Positions 1 through 8,115 of a stretch of 64,000 bases of DNA are shown here, in pieces. Under the pieces are notes generated by a model. That model worked only from the letters and a program-made list of their open reading frames with translations, was not told the origin of the DNA and ran no database searches. Every line of letters begins with the position of its first letter. The stretch's first letter is position 1. The DNA is taken from assembly GCF_000647975.1 (NCBI RefSeq), contig NZ_JFKE01000001.1, forward strand, positions 434,001-498,000. The letters are read 5' to 3'. The translations under genes were made by a program, and so were the position numbers. The DNA comes from Actibacterium mucosum KCTC 23349. GTDB taxonomy: Bacteria; Pseudomonadota; Alphaproteobacteria; Rhodobacterales; Rhodobacteraceae.

Positions 1-419
1 CGCAGGTGGCTGATCGAAAACTCGGTCAGCAATTCCTCAAGACGCTCACGGCGGCGGTGCGGGTCTGTTTCCGAGATTTCGAGGATCGACAGGATGTTGT
101 CTTCGACACTGAGCCCGCGAAAGATCGAGACCTCTTGCGGCAAATAGCCGATACCCATCTTGGCGCGGCGATACATCGGCAGGTTGGTCACATCGCGACC
201 GTCGATGACAATGGACCCGCCTTCGGGTGTGATAAGCCCGGCGATATTGTAAAAGCAGGTGGTTTTGCCTGACCCGTTTGGGCCCAGCAGGGCCACAACC
301 TCGCCCCGTTCCAATTTCAGGCTGACATCCCGGATCACCGGGCGGCGGCGATAGCTTTTGCGCAGCCCAGTGACCACCAGGCCGCCATCGCCTTCGGCAA
401 TTTTCAGGTCTGCGCTCAT
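1..419 (-). CDS. lptB: LPS export ABC transporter ATP-binding protein LptB (3' end cut by window)
   Basis: Cytoplasmic ATPase of the LptBFGC complex, which extracts lipopolysaccharide from the inner membrane. About 139 N-terminal residues are visible. They contain the Walker A motif GPNGSGKT near residue 45 and the Q-loop region (IGYLPQEVSIF) typical of LptB. The signature and Walker B motifs lie beyond the left edge. The ATG start overlaps the lptA stop by 4 bp (ATGA), so translation is probably coupled. It is the last visible gene of the rnd-kdsD-lptC-lptA-lptB run. Identity is firm from both sequence and context. Confidence 0.95.
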   Translation of the reverse strand, partial: MSADLKIAEGDGGLVVTGLRKSYRRRPVIRDVSLKLERGEVVALLGPNGSGKTTCFYNIAGLITPEGGSIVIDGRDVTNLPMYRRAKMGIGYLPQEVSIFRGLSVEDNILSILEISETDPHRRRERLEELLTEFSISHL

Positions 420-910
420 TCCTTGGCGCTGCTTGGATTAAAGACCGTTGAAACGCGGCCTTCCATTCGGCCCGTGCCCGACGCAAGATCAACCGTAAGG
501 GTCTGGCCAGACAACGCATTGTCACCCTGGGTCAGGATCACGCTGCCCGTCATAACGATGGAGGCTGTTTCGATCGTGTAAACCGCTTCGTTCGCTTCGG
601 CGGCTTCACCACCACTGACCAAGAGGACCTTGCCCATGGCGTGCATCTTGTCGATTCCGCCGGACGTGTTGTACTCGACCCGTACCTTGTCCGCAGACAG
701 ACGCATCTCGCCCTGGCCAATCAAAACGTTGCCAGTAAAAACTGCCGACCCGTCGGCCTGGTTCACTTCCAAAGAATCTGCGGTGACTTCAACCGGAAGC
801 GACGCATCCTGTTTTAGACCTCCAAACGCCACCTGAGCGCCTTGCGCAAGCGCTGCGCCCGCTGTCAGCCCGGACAAAGCAAGAAGTATGCAAAATAGAA
901 CTCGGATCAC
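416..910 (-). CDS. lptA: LPS transport periplasmic protein LptA
   Basis: Periplasmic bridge protein of the Lpt system (OstA/LptA fold), carrying LPS from LptC towards LptD. It has 164 residues. An N-terminal signal peptide is visible (hydrophobic run then Ala-Leu-Ala-Gln, cleavage around residue 22). It is followed by the repeated beta-strand pattern of the family (VTADSLEVNQADGSAVFTGNV, with 'NVLIGQGEMRLSADKVRVEY'). It overlaps lptC upstream and lptB downstream by 4 bp each. Length and position match lptA of other Rhodobacteraceae. Confidence 0.93.
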   Translation of the reverse strand: MIRVLFCILLALSGLTAGAALAQGAQVAFGGLKQDASLPVEVTADSLEVNQADGSAVFTGNVLIGQGEMRLSADKVRVEYNTSGGIDKMHAMGKVLLVSGGEAAEANEAVYTIETASIVMTGSVILTQGDNALSGQTLTVDLASGTGRMEGRVSTVFNPSSAKE

Positions 911-1527
911 CGTTCATCCCCCGTATCGCCTGGTCGATATACCAGCTTAACCCCCTTGTTGAAAACAGCCACGTAGCTGCCATTTTCACCGCCTGTTTCG
1001 GTCAGGTGCATCTGACCGGCTGTCAGGGTGCCAAGAGAGCCCTCTGCGGTAACCGTACCTTGGGTCCTTATATCGGTATTGACCAAGCTGGTTGTAAGTG
1101 CGGCAGTCTCGATGCGCAGCCCATCTGACGTCAAAATGACAACGCCGCCCTCGAGGTTCAGAATGGATGACGGGCTGTCCAAATTCCCTTTGGCCGAGCT
1201 GATCAGTGCGCGCGTTCCCGATGGAAAGTCCAAGCGCGCCACGATCTCGTCCGCGTTTGCGTTGTCCGCGTTGCCAACGTCCGTCAGCACGGATTTGGCG
1301 GAAACCGAGACAGCCGTGCCTTTCTGTGTGACCGAGGTGTAGGTGGGTTGGTTGACCCGTTCTTCCCGCAAAATGGCCTCTACATCTACTTCGGCGAATG
1401 GGATCGCCCGCTCTGGGTCGACTTTACGCGAGAATAGGAAAAGTGTTGAAAGCAGGCCAATTGCCACCAAAGGCAAAACAATGCGCAAAATCGCGACAAA
1501 GCGGGAATAGGCGTTGTCGGCCACCAT
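907..1527 (-). CDS. lptC: LPS export protein LptC
   Basis: Bitopic inner-membrane protein that receives LPS from LptBFG and passes it to LptA. It has 206 residues with one N-terminal membrane segment (about residues 11-31, RIVLPLVAIGLLSTLFLF) and a periplasmic beta-rich domain. The call rests on the anchor, the weakly conserved LptC pattern and the position between kdsD and lptA. It starts 4 bp after the kdsD stop and overlaps lptA by 4 bp. Confidence 0.88.
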   Translation of the reverse strand: MVADNAYSRFVAILRIVLPLVAIGLLSTLFLFSRKVDPERAIPFAEVDVEAILREERVNQPTYTSVTQKGTAVSVSAKSVLTDVGNADNANADEIVARLDFPSGTRALISSAKGNLDSPSSILNLEGGVVILTSDGLRIETAALTTSLVNTDIRTQGTVTAEGSLGTLTAGQMHLTETGGENGSYVAVFNKGVKLVYRPGDTGDER

Positions 1528-1531
1528 CGGC

Positions 1532-2497
1532 TCAGGCCACTCCGGCGCGCAGACAGTCGTGGATATTCAGAATGCCGACCGGCGCGTTGGCGTCATCGTC
1601 AACAACAAACAGGCAGGTGATTTTGGGCGACTGCCCCGTCATCTGTGCCAGCGCTTCTTCCGCCAAAGCGCCGGGTGCAATGGTGCGCGGGCTTTGTGTC
1701 ATCACGGCTTGCGCAGTTTCTTTCAGCAACGTGCCCATTTTGCGGCGCAGGTCGCCGTCGGTGATAATGCCAATCAACGCGCCTCTGCTGTCGGTGACGC
1801 CAACTACGCCAAACCCTTTTTCGCTCATAGCAGGCAGGGCCTCGGTCATGGGGGTGCCTGCACTGATCAGGGGCATCTCGTCGCCAGTATGCATAATGTC
1901 GCGCACGCGCGTCAGCCGCGCGCCCAGCTTGCCGCCGGGGTGATAGTCGCGATAGCGGTCGGTCGAGAACTGCCGATGCTCCATCAGTGCCACGGCCAGT
2001 GCGTCGCCCAGTGCGATGGTCATCGTGGTCGACGTGGTGGGCGCCATGCCGATGGTACAGGCCTCGGGCGCGGGCGGCAGGATCAGCGCCACGTCGGACT
2101 GGCGGATCAGGGTGCTGTCGGCTTTGCTGGCCACGCCGATCATCGGGATCGAAAAGCGACGCGTATAGGCGATGATATCGGCCAGTTCGGCCGTTTCGCC
2201 CGAGTTCGACAGGACCAGCGCCACGTCGCCTGGTGTCAGCATGCCCAGATCGCCGTGGCTGGCTTCGGCCGGGTGCACGAAATAGGCCGGCGTGCCGGTG
2301 CTGGCCAGGGTGGCGGCGATCTTGCGGCCCACATGGCCCGATTTGCCCATGCCCGATACGATCACCCGGCCCTTGGTCGCCAGGATCAGGTCGATGGCCT
2401 GCGTGAACCCGCCATCCAGCGTGTCCGACAACAGTTGCAGCGCCTCGGCCTCTTGCCGCAAAACCCGCTGGGCGGTGGAGACAAATGCGTTCGCCAT
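1532..2497 (-). CDS. kdsD: D-arabinose 5-phosphate isomerase KdsD (KpsF/GutQ family)
   Basis: Converts D-ribulose 5-phosphate to D-arabinose 5-phosphate, the first step of Kdo synthesis for LPS. It has 321 residues. An N-terminal SIS sugar-isomerase domain (GMGKSGHVGRKIAATLASTGTPA near residues 50-75, then PAEASHGDLGM) is followed by two CBS domains in the C-terminal half. The frame is open for 25 more codons upstream, but those lie inside rnd. The ATG at 2497, directly after the rnd stop, gives the family's usual N-terminus. Its position before lptC-A-B links Kdo supply with LPS export. Confidence 0.93.
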   Translation of the reverse strand: MANAFVSTAQRVLRQEAEALQLLSDTLDGGFTQAIDLILATKGRVIVSGMGKSGHVGRKIAATLASTGTPAYFVHPAEASHGDLGMLTPGDVALVLSNSGETAELADIIAYTRRFSIPMIGVASKADSTLIRQSDVALILPPAPEACTIGMAPTTSTTMTIALGDALAVALMEHRQFSTDRYRDYHPGGKLGARLTRVRDIMHTGDEMPLISAGTPMTEALPAMSEKGFGVVGVTDSRGALIGIITDGDLRRKMGTLLKETAQAVMTQSPRTIAPGALAEEALAQMTGQSPKITCLFVVDDDANAPVGILNIHDCLRAGVA

Positions 2498-2501
2498 GCG
2501 G

Positions 2502-3113
2502 TTAATGCGCAAAGATGTCGAATTCGGGCCACCCGGCAAGGTCCAGCTTGGCGCGGGTGGGCAGAAAGTCAAAACAGGCCTGCGCCATCTCGGCGCGGCC
2601 CTCGCGGGTCAGGCGTTTGTTCAGTTCGTCGCGCAGCCGGTGCAGGTACAGCACGTCGGACGCGGCATAAGCCACTTGCGCATCGGTCAGCGTTTCGGCG
2701 CCCCAGTCGCTGCTTTGCTGCTGTTTCGAGATGTCGACCTCCAGCAGCTCTTGCAGCAGGTTCTTCAGCCCGTGCCGGTCGGTATAGGTGCGGATCAGTT
2801 TCGACGCGATCTTGGTGCAGTAAACCGGCGCGGTCAGCGCGCCAAAGGCGTGATACATCGCGGCAATGTCAAAGCGGCCGAAATGGAACAGTTTCAGCAC
2901 ATCGGGGTTTTCCAGCAGCGCGCAAAGGTTCGGCGCGGCGGTCTGGCCTTTTGCCACCTGCACCAGATGCGCCTTGCCGTCGCCCCCTGACAGTTGCACC
3001 ACGCATAAACGGTCGCGATGCGGGTTCAGGCCCATGGTCTCGCAATCGATGGCCACAACCGGGCCAAGGTCCAGACCATCGGGCAGGTCGCCCTTGTAAA
3101 CTTTGTGCGCCAT
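2502..3113 (-). CDS. rnd: Ribonuclease D family 3'-5' exonuclease (short form)
   Basis: DEDDy-type 3'-5' exoribonuclease of 203 residues. The exo motifs are visible: DCETMGL near residue 21, HFGRFDIAAM in the middle and YAASDVLYLHRL near residue 150. Only the catalytic domain is present; the HRDC domains of enterobacterial RNase D are missing, which is usual for the short alphaproteobacterial form. The ATG at 3113 is chosen because upstream in-frame codons lack family similarity. It is the first gene of the kdsD-lpt run. Confidence 0.85.
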   Translation of the reverse strand: MAHKVYKGDLPDGLDLGPVVAIDCETMGLNPHRDRLCVVQLSGGDGKAHLVQVAKGQTAAPNLCALLENPDVLKLFHFGRFDIAAMYHAFGALTAPVYCTKIASKLIRTYTDRHGLKNLLQELLEVDISKQQQSSDWGAETLTDAQVAYAASDVLYLHRLRDELNKRLTREGRAEMAQACFDFLPTRAKLDLAGWPEFDIFAH

Positions 3114-3267
3114 TAATGTCTCCGAACCGCGGCGTGGGGTGCAGACTAGGTAACCCCATTGCCGCGCCTTCACAAGCCGGGGCACCGTCTTCACATTGCC
3201 GTGGAGCTGCACAAAGGCAGCTTTGGATATGGTAAGGCGTTGCTAGGGCTTGGATACGAGGAACAGC

Positions 3268-4113
3268 ATGGCACGAGTATGGTTGGCGGTTTTGTTCATG
3301 ATGGGATTTGTCGGCGGCGCAGTGGCACAGACGGGACCGTGTTCGGCCGACGACGCATGTAAAATTGACGAAGGCAGCTATCATCTGATGGCTCCACCTG
3401 ACTGGGACGGGCAGACACCTTTGCCGGTATTGGTCTTCTTTCACGGCTTTGGCTCGTCGGGCCGCACGATTTTTAACGCTGGCAGCCTGAAATCGACGTT
3501 TTTGAACAATGGCTACATTGTAGTCGGCCCCAACGGGTCGCTGCGACCGGGCAGTAACACGCGGTTCTGGCCGGCGCGCCCCAATAACGAGGGGTTCCGC
3601 GACGACGTGGCCTTTACCCGCGCGGTGGTGGACGATGTCGCCGCACGTCTGCCGGTACAGCGTGACCGCGTCTTTGTCACCGGGTTTTCGGCCGGCGGGT
3701 CGATGGCGTGGATGGTGGCGTGTTACGACGGGGCAAATTACGCCGGGTTTGTCTCGGTTGCCGGGGCCCTGCGCCGCCCGGTGCCGGCTGAAACCTGCCC
3801 GGCGGGCCCGGTACGCCTGTTGCAGATCCACGGTTTTGCCGATGGCCAGGTGCCGATCGAAGGGCGCGCCATTGGCAATTGGCACCAAGGCGACGTGTTC
3901 GAATCGATGAACCTGCTGCGAAACACCAATCAATGCCGCACCAACCCCGACGAGATCACCATCGGTGACCGGTTCCGTTGCCGCGACTGGTCGGCCTCGT
4001 GCGGCGGGGGCGCGGCCCGGCTGTGCATCCACGATGGCGGCCACGGGCTGCCACGCGGCTGGAGCGATATGGCCAAAACGTGGCTAGAGACCCCGTTCGA
4101 ACCGTCGAATTGA
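3268..4113 (+). CDS. Secreted alpha/beta-hydrolase, polyhydroxybutyrate depolymerase/feruloyl esterase (LpqC) family
   Basis: Predicted exported esterase of 281 residues. A signal peptide ends near residue 20 (GGAVAQ). The hydrolase pattern follows: HGFGSSG (oxyanion region), the nucleophile elbow GFSAGGSMAW, and a C-terminal HDGGHG that carries the likely catalytic histidine. Cysteine pairs suggest disulfides. The substrate cannot be read from sequence. The ATG at 3268 is preferred over an in-frame TTG 18 bp upstream because GAGGA sits just before it. It stands alone, divergent from rnd and convergent with the next gene. Confidence 0.75.
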   Translation: MARVWLAVLFMMGFVGGAVAQTGPCSADDACKIDEGSYHLMAPPDWDGQTPLPVLVFFHGFGSSGRTIFNAGSLKSTFLNNGYIVVGPNGSLRPGSNTRFWPARPNNEGFRDDVAFTRAVVDDVAARLPVQRDRVFVTGFSAGGSMAWMVACYDGANYAGFVSVAGALRRPVPAETCPAGPVRLLQIHGFADGQVPIEGRAIGNWHQGDVFESMNLLRNTNQCRTNPDEITIGDRFRCRDWSASCGGGAARLCIHDGGHGLPRGWSDMAKTWLETPFEPSN

Positions 4114-4126
4114 GCAGAAACCGAGA

Positions 4127-4729
4127 CTATTCTGTCAGGAAATGCCGCAGGGCGATCAACTCGGAATTGTCAATCTCGTGGCCGCCGGGGTGCCAATGCA
4201 ACTGTGTCCGGGCATCCTGACGCTCGAAATACCTGTGCAATCGATCGGTCATTGGGGCCGGGCAAATCGGATCCTTGCGACCGGCGGTGATCAGCACGCG
4301 CTTGCCGGCCAGAACCGGGTGGGGGTCGGGTTCCCACGGGATCAGGGGGTGCAACAGCACAACGGCATCAAAAATGTCAGGATAGCGGGTCATCACCGAG
4401 GCAAGGATATTCGCCCCGTTTGAATAGCCCAGCCCGATCGTTCTTGGGCGCGCATATCGCGCTTTCGTGTCGGCCAGAAACGTGGCCATCTGTTCGGTCC
4501 GCATGCCCAGATCGGCCATGTCATATACCCCCTCGCCGGTGCGCCGAAAATAGCGCGCTGCGCCGTTTTCCGACACGTCGCCGCGGGGTGAGACAATCGT
4601 GGCCTGAGGCAGAACCTGTTCGGTGAAACCGTGAAACTGGTTCTCGTCACCGCCGGTGCCATGAAACGTGAAAACAAGCGGGCCGGTTGCCGGCCCGAGT
4701 GTTTTTCGGCTGATATAGTCAACCATCAT
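4127..4729 (-). CDS. Carboxylesterase/phospholipase family hydrolase (MhqD/YodD-like)
   Basis: Cytoplasmic alpha/beta hydrolase of 200 residues with HGTGGDENQF near the N-terminus, nucleophile motif GYSNGAN and a C-terminal HPGGHEI histidine. It follows the ring-cleaving dioxygenase gene by 4 bp. That pairing is typical of the mhqO-mhqD type of quinone/hydroquinone detoxification module of Firmicutes and Proteobacteria, so a role in hydrolysing the ring-cleavage or electrophile product is inferred. The ATG at 4729 is chosen; a second ATG follows immediately and a TTG lies 24 bp upstream inside the preceding gene. The Shine-Dalgarno is weak, which suggests translational coupling. Confidence 0.8.
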   Translation of the reverse strand: MMVDYISRKTLGPATGPLVFTFHGTGGDENQFHGFTEQVLPQATIVSPRGDVSENGAARYFRRTGEGVYDMADLGMRTEQMATFLADTKARYARPRTIGLGYSNGANILASVMTRYPDIFDAVVLLHPLIPWEPDPHPVLAGKRVLITAGRKDPICPAPMTDRLHRYFERQDARTQLHWHPGGHEIDNSELIALRHFLTE

Positions 4730-4733
4730 CAAG

Positions 4734-5663
4734 TCAGTCAGAGATTGGAGCAAGGTACTTCGCCTCTAATTCCTCTCTCAGATGTGCGTGCTGTGGCGGC
4801 AGTTTCAAGGCCTTGCCAAGCTCGGTTAGACTTTCGTCGTGGTCAAAGCCCGGCTCGTCGGTTGCAATCTCGAACAGAACACCCCCCGGCGTGCGGAAAT
4901 AGATGGCCCAGAAATAGTTGCGGTCAATCACGGGCGTGACGTTATAACCCGTTTCCACCAAGGCCTGTCGGATATTCAGCTGCGCCGCGCGGTCTTTTAC
5001 GGAGAAGGCGATGTGGTGCACCGAACCCGCGCCTTGCTGTGCCGGGTCCGCGGCGACGTTTTGCAGGTCGATCACATTTGCGCCATTGCCGTTTTCAACC
5101 GCCAGCCGCGTGATGCCGTCGCGGGTTTCCACCGTTTCATACCCCATGAATTGCAACAGCTCAGACATGGCGCCGGTGTCGTTCAGCCGGATCGAGGCGC
5201 CGTGGAATCCCCGGATCGCCATCTGGTCAGACACATCGGCACCACCCCAATGCGGGCGCGAATCCTCGGCTTCGATCAAGGCGAAACCGTCGCCGTCTGG
5301 GCCGGAGAAGCTAAGCCTTTTCGCGCCAAACAACTCGTCGCGCTCTACATCTGCAACCTTGTGCGTCGCCAACCTCTCTGCCCAGGCGTCCAAAGTGCCA
5401 ACGGGGACAGAAAAGTTGGTCTGGCCGACTTCGCCTGTTCCGTGGCTGCCACGCTTGGATCCCTCGAATGGGAAATACGTCATGACCGAGCCCTGGTCGC
5501 CCCGCTCGTTTCCGTAGTACAGGTGGTACACATGTGGGGCATCAAAGTTCACGGTTTTCTTCACGCGGCGCAGTCCCAGCACTTTGGTGAAAAAGTCGTT
5601 ATTGGCGACGGCGCCACTGGCCAACGAGGTGACGTGATGCAAGCCTTGGATGTGATTGGTCAT
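4734..5663 (-). CDS. Ring-cleaving dioxygenase, two-domain VOC protein (MhqO-like)
   Basis: Extradiol-type dioxygenase/glyoxalase-fold protein of 309 residues with two VOC domains. Candidate metal ligands are visible: HHVTSL near residue 9 in the N-terminal domain, VHHIAFSV near residue 218 and the Glu of GGVLFEIATDEPG near residue 260. Family members act on hydroquinones. The start at 5663 has GGAG upstream. It forms an operon with the carboxylesterase downstream. A 10-bp inverted repeat spanning 5703-5762 lies in its promoter region. No regulator gene is adjacent. Confidence 0.85.
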   Translation of the reverse strand: MTNHIQGLHHVTSLASGAVANNDFFTKVLGLRRVKKTVNFDAPHVYHLYYGNERGDQGSVMTYFPFEGSKRGSHGTGEVGQTNFSVPVGTLDAWAERLATHKVADVERDELFGAKRLSFSGPDGDGFALIEAEDSRPHWGGADVSDQMAIRGFHGASIRLNDTGAMSELLQFMGYETVETRDGITRLAVENGNGANVIDLQNVAADPAQQGAGSVHHIAFSVKDRAAQLNIRQALVETGYNVTPVIDRNYFWAIYFRTPGGVLFEIATDEPGFDHDESLTELGKALKLPPQHAHLREELEAKYLAPISD

Positions 5664-5702
5664 GGTTCGCTCCGTTGATTACGTGTTGCAGCCAACCTAC
5701 GA

Positions 5703-5762
5703 ATTGTGCGTAGATTTGGTAATTCATAGAATTCCAACCGATTTGGTTCGTATACGCACAAT
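5703..5762. promoter_or_regulatory. Long-spaced inverted repeat upstream of the dioxygenase operon
   Basis: ATTGTGCGTA at 5703-5712 and TACGCACAAT at 5753-5762 are perfect 10-bp complements separated by 40 bp. Between them lies a near-palindrome around AATTC-ATA-GAATT and a direct repeat GATTTGGT. This is the only substantial gap between the dioxygenase (minus) and motB (plus), so the element could be a two-site operator for the detoxification operon. The protein that would bind it is unknown. Confidence 0.5.
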
Positions 5763-5787
5763 ACATCTATATGTCGCATTTTAGCAG

Positions 5788-5803
5788 TTAAGCCGATGTT
5801 CAC
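5788..5803. promoter_or_regulatory. CtrA-like site upstream of motB
   Basis: TTAA-GCCGATG-TTCAC matches the CtrA consensus TTAA-N7-TTAAC with one mismatch. It lies 45 bp before the motB start, a plausible activator position. Four further sites of this type lie before other flagellar units in the window. Confidence 0.5.
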
Positions 5804-5848
5804 AGCCTGTGGGTAACCCTTGCCAGTGGGTGAATGAGAGGTGGTGAA

Positions 5849-6694
5849 ATGAGCGGCACGAATGTGGCGCCAGTCATCATCAAGCGTAAAAAGGTCGTGG
5901 CTGGTGGGGGCCACCACGGCGGTGCATGGAAGGTGGCGTATGCTGACTTCGTGACCGCGATGATGGCCTTTTTCATGCTGATGTGGCTGCTGAATGCGAC
6001 GACAGAGAAACAGCGCAAAGGTATTGCGGACTATTTTAACCCGACGATCCCGGTGAACCGGATCTCGGGCGGTGGCGAAGGTTCGTTTGGCGGGACCAGT
6101 GTGTTTTCCGAACAGACGCTGGCCCAGGCCGGAATGGGGGCATCAAACAAGCATGCAACCAAACAGAACCAAGCCCGCGGACAAAGCGGACTGGCCGAGC
6201 AGGGGGTACAGGGCAACGGTGCATCGACCGCCAAGATGCAGGAGCTCGAAGACCTGCTGATGGCCCGTGGTGGCGAAAGCATGGTCTCCGACCAGTTGCT
6301 GAAACATATTGTCACCCGCGTCACCGACGAGGGCCTGATTGTCGAACTCTTCGACCGCGAGGGGGCTCCGCTGTTTTCTACAAACGGGCAGGAACCCTCG
6401 CCGCAGCTGCGCGCATTGATCCCCGTGGTTGCAGAAGTGTTTGGTTTGGTCACGAACGAAGTGGCGGTCGAGGCTCACACCCATGCACATCCCATGGTGT
6501 TACGCGAAGATCCGGCTTGGGCCCTGTCAACGGCGCGCGCACAGGCGGTGCGCACCTTGCTGGAAAGCGCAGGTATACAAACGAAACGGATACAGCGTGT
6601 GACCGGTCATGCAGACCGCGAGCCTGCGGCGCGCAATCCAATGGCTGCACGGAACAACCGACTTGAGCTGATTCTGTTGCGGGACGATGAGTAG
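5849..6694 (+). CDS. motB: Flagellar stator protein MotB
   Basis: Proton-channel and peptidoglycan-anchoring half of the stator, 281 residues. The basic N-terminus (IIKRKK) leads into a single membrane helix (about residues 31-52) carrying the proton-binding Asp33 (YADFVTAM). A plug/linker region and a C-terminal OmpA-like peptidoglycan-binding domain follow (residues about 150-280, with VTGHADREP and NRLELIL). The start at 5849 has a strong AGGTGGTGA just upstream; an in-frame ATG at 5834 lacks this. motA is about 10 kb away in the same cluster rather than adjacent. Confidence 0.93.
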   Translation: MSGTNVAPVIIKRKKVVAGGGHHGGAWKVAYADFVTAMMAFFMLMWLLNATTEKQRKGIADYFNPTIPVNRISGGGEGSFGGTSVFSEQTLAQAGMGASNKHATKQNQARGQSGLAEQGVQGNGASTAKMQELEDLLMARGGESMVSDQLLKHIVTRVTDEGLIVELFDREGAPLFSTNGQEPSPQLRALIPVVAEVFGLVTNEVAVEAHTHAHPMVLREDPAWALSTARAQAVRTLLESAGIQTKRIQRVTGHADREPAARNPMAARNNRLELILLRDDE

Positions 6695-6727
6695 AACCAC
6701 CTGCGAAAGAAGGTTGAATTTTATCTA

Positions 6728-6743
6728 TTAGCCCGCCGTTAAA
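6728..6743. promoter_or_regulatory. CtrA-like site upstream of flgE
   Basis: TTAG-CCCGCCG-TTAAA has the exact 7-bp spacing of the CtrA box with one mismatch in each half-site. It lies 58 bp before the flgE start, in the 106-bp gap after motB. Confidence 0.4.
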
Positions 6744-6800
6744 GCGGCGCCTGTAACCCTGTTCGACGATCAGGAGTCGAAGCAGCAGAAAGGCGCTATT

Positions 6801-8096
6801 ATGACGATTTCCTCCTCTCTCAATGCCGGTGTGGCCGGTTTGAATGCGAACGCAACGCGTCTGGCAACCATTTCCGACAACATCTCGAACTCGTCGACCT
6901 ATGGTTACAAACGCGCCGACGCCGAGTTTCATTCGCTGGTTATCAACGGATCAGCGGGATACGCGGCCGGCGGTGTGCGCACGACAACCACGCGCTATAT
7001 CGACGAACGTGGGCCGCTGGTGACCACCGGGAACTCGACGGACATTGCGGTGACGGGTCGCGGCATGGTGCCCGTGACCGAGGCTGTGGCGCTGGATAAT
7101 GGTGCCGACCTGCCGATGTTCCTGATGACCACCGGGTCCTTCCGGCCAGATGAAAACGGGGTTTTGACCACGGAAACCGGTATGGTCCTGATGGGATGGC
7201 CTGCGAACCCGGATGGCACTATTCCACCATATCCGCGCGATACGGTTGCCGGTTTGCAGCCTGTTCAGGTGGGCATCAACCAGTTTGAAGGTGACCCGAC
7301 AACGCGGATGGAGCTTGGTGTGAACCTGCCTGCGACCGAGACCGAGGCCGGCAGCACCGGCGGCCCGCTGGATATTTCGGTGGAATATTTCGGTAACCTT
7401 GGTACGTCGGAAACCCTGACTGCGACATTTACACCGACCGTTCCGGCGACCGGTTCGTCCAACGAGTGGACAATGGTTCTGACAGACTCGGCTTCTGGTG
7501 GGGCTGTCGTTGGCGAATACACCCTGACCTTTGACGACTCCCGGGCAAATGGTGGAACGTTGCAGGCCGTAACCACGGTATCTGGCGGCGCTTATGATCC
7601 GGCCACGGGTGCGTTGAGCGTGACAACAGCCGGCGGTCCGATCGACATCACCATCGGGGCGCCCGGCGACCCGGGGGGGCTTACACAATTGTCCAACAGT
7701 TTTGCGCCAACAGCCATTACCAAGGATGGGTCACCGGTCGGAAACCTTGTCGGGGTCGAGATTGACTCTGACGGGTTCGTGCACGCGGTCTACGATATTG
7801 GCTTTACCCGCACGATTTACCAAATCCCGCTTGTGGATGTGCCCAATCCCAACGGCCTGACGCCTTTGGACAACCAAGCTTATCAAATCTCGCCCGACAG
7901 CGGATCGTTCTTTTTGTGGGATGCCGGGGATGGGCCAACAGGGTCGTTGTTGGGATATGCGCGCGAGGAATCTGCCACCGACGTCGCAGCGGAACTGACC
8001 GAACTGATCCAGACACAAAGAGCGTATTCCTCGAACGCCAAGATCATTCAGACCGTGGACGAGATGTTGCAGGAAACCACCAATATCAAGCGCTGA
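6801..8096 (+). CDS. flgE: Flagellar hook protein FlgE
   Basis: Monomer of the hook, secreted by the flagellar type III apparatus. It has 431 residues. The N-terminal rod/hook domain is clear (SSLNAGVAGLNANATRLATISDNISNSSTYGYKR), as is the C-terminal D0 helix (ELTELIQTQRAYSSNAKIIQTVDEMLQ). The central surface domain (residues about 150-330) is low in charge and rich in Thr/Gly. It leads the flgE-flgK-flgL-flgI operon, followed by flgK after 19 bp. Confidence 0.95.
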   Translation: MTISSSLNAGVAGLNANATRLATISDNISNSSTYGYKRADAEFHSLVINGSAGYAAGGVRTTTTRYIDERGPLVTTGNSTDIAVTGRGMVPVTEAVALDNGADLPMFLMTTGSFRPDENGVLTTETGMVLMGWPANPDGTIPPYPRDTVAGLQPVQVGINQFEGDPTTRMELGVNLPATETEAGSTGGPLDISVEYFGNLGTSETLTATFTPTVPATGSSNEWTMVLTDSASGGAVVGEYTLTFDDSRANGGTLQAVTTVSGGAYDPATGALSVTTAGGPIDITIGAPGDPGGLTQLSNSFAPTAITKDGSPVGNLVGVEIDSDGFVHAVYDIGFTRTIYQIPLVDVPNPNGLTPLDNQAYQISPDSGSFFLWDAGDGPTGSLLGYAREESATDVAAELTELIQTQRAYSSNAKIIQTVDEMLQETTNIKR

Positions 8097-8115
8097 TCGC
8101 TGAGGCTCTTCGCAC

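Noticed and set aside
1514-3235. A long open frame of 573 codons on the plus strand opposite lptC/kdsD/rnd
   Set aside because: It is antisense to genes with clear conserved motifs, and its product is Arg/Gly/His-rich without any family pattern. High G+C creates such open frames.
5660-5917. An 85-codon minus-strand frame between the dioxygenase and motB
   Set aside because: It runs through the inverted repeat and into the motB start, with no ribosome-binding site or family similarity.
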